A DNA stretch of 64,000 bases, from the NCBI RefSeq assembly GCF_004803465.1, contig NZ_SRSF01000001.1, positions 682,501 to 746,500 on the forward strand, written 5' to 3'. The notes under the pieces are model-generated. The model saw nothing but the letters and a program-made list of their open reading frames with translations, was not told the DNA's origin and did no database searches. How positions within the stretch are numbered: the stretch's first letter is position 1; the number at the start of each line of letters is the position of its first letter. The stretch is from Neolewinella litorea (GTDB lineage Bacteria; Bacteroidota; Bacteroidia; Chitinophagales; Saprospiraceae). The position numbers and the translations under genes are program-made. Of the stretch, positions 63,143-64,000 are shown in pieces.

Positions 63143-64000
63143 ATGCGACTCACTACTCTCCTACTCCTCTTTTCGGCCGCGCTGACGGCCCAACCGTCAC
63201 TCTTCGATGCCCTGTACACCCAGGGTGATACGGCGGTAATCAGCCTGTCAACCGAATGGAAGCCCCTCGTCCGCAAGAAAAAGGACAAAGAATACCAACC
63301 GCTGACCCTCACCGTAAACGGGTACACCCTTCCGGGAGAGGTACGCACCCGCGGCCATATGCGCCTGGAAGTCTGTCGTTTGCCTTCTCTAAAGGTCAAA
63401 CTTGACAAGGAGATGCTGACCGGTCTTGGCTATAGCGCACTCAATGATCTGAAAGTGGTGTTGCAATGCACCAACAGCTCAACGGGTGAATCTTACCTGC
63501 GGCGCGAGAAGTTGATGTACGATCTGTACGCGCTGGTCAGCGATTTTCACCACCGTACGGTGCCCATTCGACTTATCAACTCCGAAGGCGATACGCTACA
63601 GGGTTTTCTGGTGGAAAGCGAGGAGCAACTCGAGCAACGGTACCAGGCACGTATCGTAGAGAGTGATCGCGTGAGCACAGGTTCCCTTGACAAGCAGACA
63701 TACATCAGCATGTGCCTGTTCAATTACCTGATTCTGAATACGGACTGGAGCGTGTACAACCGGCATAATGTCGAATGCCTGCGCCCGGACGAGGGAGTGG
63801 CCTATCTACCCATCCCCTACGATTTTGACTACAGCGGCCTGGTGGGCACCCACTACGCGGTGCCCCACGAATCGATGGAGATCCTTTCCGTGAACCATCC
63901 CAAATTCCTGGGTCGGGGCATAACCCTCCCAGAACTGACTACGGCCGCCAAATTGTTTTTGAGTCGGGAGGCGGAGATGCGGCGCCTGATTGAAAGTTAC
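63143..64000 (+). CDS. CotH-like putative kinase domain protein, truncated at the window edge
   Basis: The frame from an ATG at 63143 stays open to the end, giving 286 residues. A signal peptide (LTTLLLLFSAALTAQ) shows export. The pattern resembles the CotH atypical-kinase family: LPGEVRTRGHMRLEVCRLPS with the RxRG loop, LKVKLDKEML, DLKVVLQCTNSSTGESYLRR and LMYDLYALV. After VPIRLINSEGDTLQGFLVES (the family's 'G.y...E' segment), NYLILNTDWSVYNRHNVECL is the catalytic-loop equivalent, and YLPIPYDFDYSGLVGTHY holds the DFD metal-site motif. CotH proteins phosphorylate proteins or act on surfaces; the role here is unknown. It starts 1 base after the metallophosphoesterase stop, so a kinase/phosphatase-like pair is possible. 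The C-terminus is outside the window. Confidence 0.6.
   Translation, partial: MRLTTLLLLFSAALTAQPSLFDALYTQGDTAVISLSTEWKPLVRKKKDKEYQPLTLTVNGYTLPGEVRTRGHMRLEVCRLPSLKVKLDKEMLTGLGYSALNDLKVVLQCTNSSTGESYLRREKLMYDLYALVSDFHHRTVPIRLINSEGDTLQGFLVESEEQLEQRYQARIVESDRVSTGSLDKQTYISMCLFNYLILNTDWSVYNRHNVECLRPDEGVAYLPIPYDFDYSGLVGTHYAVPHESMEILSVNHPKFLGRGITLPELTTAAKLFLSREAEMRRLIESY

Overview
The window looks like a chromosomal segment of a GC-rich member of the phylum Bacteroidota, most likely a Saprospiria/Lewinella-like marine bacterium (the class is inference). The phylum call rests on several things: a TonB-dependent receptor tail followed by a DUF4249 lipoprotein, a large surface protein with a gliding/type IX secretion type B C-terminal domain, DUF3098 and DUF4199 proteins, promoter -7 boxes of the form TAnnTTTG, and almost no Shine-Dalgarno signals. 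No rRNA, tRNA, transposase, integrase or phage gene was seen. Most of the window is core genome with very tight packing.

Layout. 1-1220: end of an outer-membrane receptor and its DUF4249 partner. 1232-5549 (minus strand): RDD membrane protein, DNA primase (dnaG), then an ECF sigma factor with a RskA-type anti-sigma factor. A possible small RNA with a strong plus-strand terminator lies between dnaG and the anti-sigma gene. 5728-12904 (plus): lytic transglycosylase, auxin-GH3-type adenylating enzyme, family 3 beta-glucosidase and a large secreted metzincin-type protease. 12913-14466 (minus): secreted amidohydrolase. 14608-16467 (plus): DUF3098, uppP, truB. 16474-21187 (minus): glpK, a glycosyltransferase and an M1 aminopeptidase. 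21384-22289: NmrA-type oxidoreductase.

22396-22706 is the most unusual non-coding element, nine tandem 34-35 bp units that each contain an inverted repeat. Right of it are a winged-helix regulator with a membrane protein (minus) and a three-gene plus-strand unit: MoxR-type AAA+ ATPase, metallopeptidase-like/VWA protein and a helical-repeat protein. This is the best candidate for an incompletely described molecular system here. Next come an APC permease, smc, a LysM protein, clpC, infC, engB, a glycerolipid acyltransferase, and a very compact block (39841-42682) in which deoxynucleoside kinase, folK, a DUF6503-like lipoprotein, an NTF2-like lipoprotein and an acetyltransferase overlap or nearly overlap on both strands.

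42671-56226: the type B sorted surface protein, a divergent Sua5/YrdC protein, prfA, a lipoprotein phosphatase, a DUF819 permease, an AI-2E-family transporter with DUF4199, a stress-like cluster (DUF2383, DUF2945, helical lipoprotein, MscS channel), a heptose-kinase homologue, ndk, an nrnA-like phosphoesterase and an FKBP-type lipoprotein isomerase. 56289-61125 (minus): the branched-chain amino acid operon ilvD-ilvB-ilvN with an enoyl-CoA hydratase at its end. The window closes with a small outer-membrane beta-barrel protein, a secreted metallophosphoesterase and a CotH-like gene running off the right edge.

All calls come from reading motifs by eye. No database search was run. Residue positions marked 'about' are estimates.
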